Of a DNA stretch of 7,849 nucleotides, positions 7,290 to 7,849 are shown one piece after another (position 1 is the first letter of the stretch; every line of letters starts with the position of its first letter). This DNA comes from Paracoccaceae bacterium (GTDB taxonomy: Bacteria > Pseudomonadota > Alphaproteobacteria > Rhodobacterales > Rhodobacteraceae), in NCBI GenBank assembly GCA_003535335.1, contig DOHJ01000085.1, positions 1-7,849 of the forward strand, read 5' to 3'. Made by a program: the position numbers and the translations under genes. The notes under the pieces are model-generated. The model was not told the origin of the DNA, made no database searches, and worked only from the letters and a program-made list of their open reading frames with translations.

Positions 7290-7849
7290 CCTTCGCAAAA
7301 GGTTCAATCAGCTGTGTTTGCGGAAACAGTTCGGTGATGTCTGCGGCAGAATTTTTTAGAAAAATCAATTTCACGTTGGCACCTGCATCCATCGTGGCAA
7401 AAGCATCCAATCCGTTTTGGCGCGCTTGCCATAGTTGCTCCAGCACCGACCAGCTTTGTGGTTTTAAATAAGATAGCGCCGGACGCGCGGCCATCATTGT
7501 GGCGTGCATGGCCAAGGCATTGGCCTCCGCTAGCGCGCCCAAAGTGGTGAAATCATGTTCCTGAACGGCCGTCAGAATGCTGGTGCAATCGGCTTCGGCC
7601 TGTTTTGGCCAAGTGGCAAAAAGCGGGCTGGTTTTTACGGTGTGGTTCATACCATCGCGCGAAGAATACGCCTTGGGTCCGGTATCCACAGGTATAATCG
7701 CAATGCGAAATTCGGGCCATTTGATATCCAGCGGTTTGGCAAAACTGTCGCTGCCATCATCCATCTGCCCGCGCTCCCAACGCACAAAACCGTGCCATAA
7801 TGACCGCGTGGCGCTGCCACTGCCTAAACGCGCCAGCATCGAAAGCACG
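7285..7849 (-). CDS. mvaD: Diphosphomevalonate decarboxylase, C-terminal part (start lies beyond the right edge)
   Basis: The frame is open to the right edge and supplies 187 residues; bacterial MvaD is about 330 residues, so roughly 130-150 N-terminal residues are outside. The fragment begins inside the phosphate-binding signature LARLGSGSATRS followed by GFVRWERG. It continues with KAYSSRDGMNHTVKTSPLF, the LAEANALAMHATMM helix and TMDAGANVK, whose aspartate (fragment residue 154) matches the catalytic Asp of the family. All these elements of the GHMP-fold enzyme are intact, so the gene looks functional. The enzyme uses ATP to decarboxylate mevalonate 5-diphosphate to isopentenyl diphosphate in the cytoplasm. 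The GTG at 7846-7848 is internal, not a start. The gene ends 224 bp before the regulator gene on the same strand and is probably the last gene of a mevalonate operon. A mevalonate-3-kinase or phosphomevalonate decarboxylase relative is less likely given the intact motifs. Confidence 0.9.
   Translation of the reverse strand, partial: VLSMLARLGSGSATRSLWHGFVRWERGQMDDGSDSFAKPLDIKWPEFRIAIIPVDTGPKAYSSRDGMNHTVKTSPLFATWPKQAEADCTSILTAVQEHDFTTLGALAEANALAMHATMMAARPALSYLKPQSWSVLEQLWQARQNGLDAFATMDAGANVKLIFLKNSAADITELFPQTQLIEPFAKD

Noticed and set aside
7263..7337. 24-codon plus-strand ORF with a good AGGAAGG ribosome-binding sequence (MTNQNRSFNPSQKVQ...)
   Set aside because: The Shine-Dalgarno and spacing look real, but most of it is antisense to the mvaD 3' end, it is very short and nothing supports translation. 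Ribosome profiling or conservation of its codons would be needed.

Overview
The window looks like part of an alphaproteobacterial chromosome, most likely Rhodobacterales (Roseobacter-like) and probably marine. This is an inference from the gene families, the roughly 50% GC estimated by eye, and TRAP and OplAH sequences of the type I recall from that group; no search was run. It carries six protein-coding genes, two of them cut by the window edges. I see no RNA genes, insertion sequences, CRISPR arrays or prophage genes.

Layout. (1) 1-3417, minus strand: an ATP-dependent 5-oxoprolinase/hydantoinase of the fused HyuA-HyuB (OplAH) type. It is open to the left edge, so only its C-terminal end is missing, and it does not show up as a closed ORF. 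(2) 3418-3665: an AT-rich divergent intergenic region with a 12-bp palindrome, a hairpin in the 5-oxoprolinase leader, an ACGTT/AACGT inverted repeat and a 15-bp sequence that recurs upstream of the regulator gene. (3) 3666-6545, plus strand: a complete TRAP transporter operon in the order dctP, dctQ, dctM. A 10-bp-stem hairpin separates dctP from dctQ, and dctQ and dctM are 3 bp apart. (4) 6542-7060, minus strand: a MarR-type winged-helix regulator whose stop codon overlaps the dctM stop codon (shared CTAA). (5) 7061-7284: a short intergenic region whose regulator-proximal end holds the second copy of the 15-bp motif. (6) 7285-7849, minus strand: the C-terminal part of mevalonate diphosphate decarboxylase (mvaD), open to the right edge.

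How the parts may work together. The first five genes look like a compact uptake-and-catabolism module: TRAP import of a small carboxylate, hydrolysis of a cyclic amide (5-oxoproline giving glutamate is the best guess), and a local MarR-type regulator. The 15-bp identity between 3599-3613 and 7076-7090 (reverse strand) lies just upstream of dctP and just upstream of the regulator gene. It is the best sequence-level evidence that this regulator controls both itself and the transporter/oxoprolinase promoters. The mvaD fragment is probably unrelated in function, but it indicates a mevalonate isoprenoid pathway, which is unusual in alphaproteobacteria.
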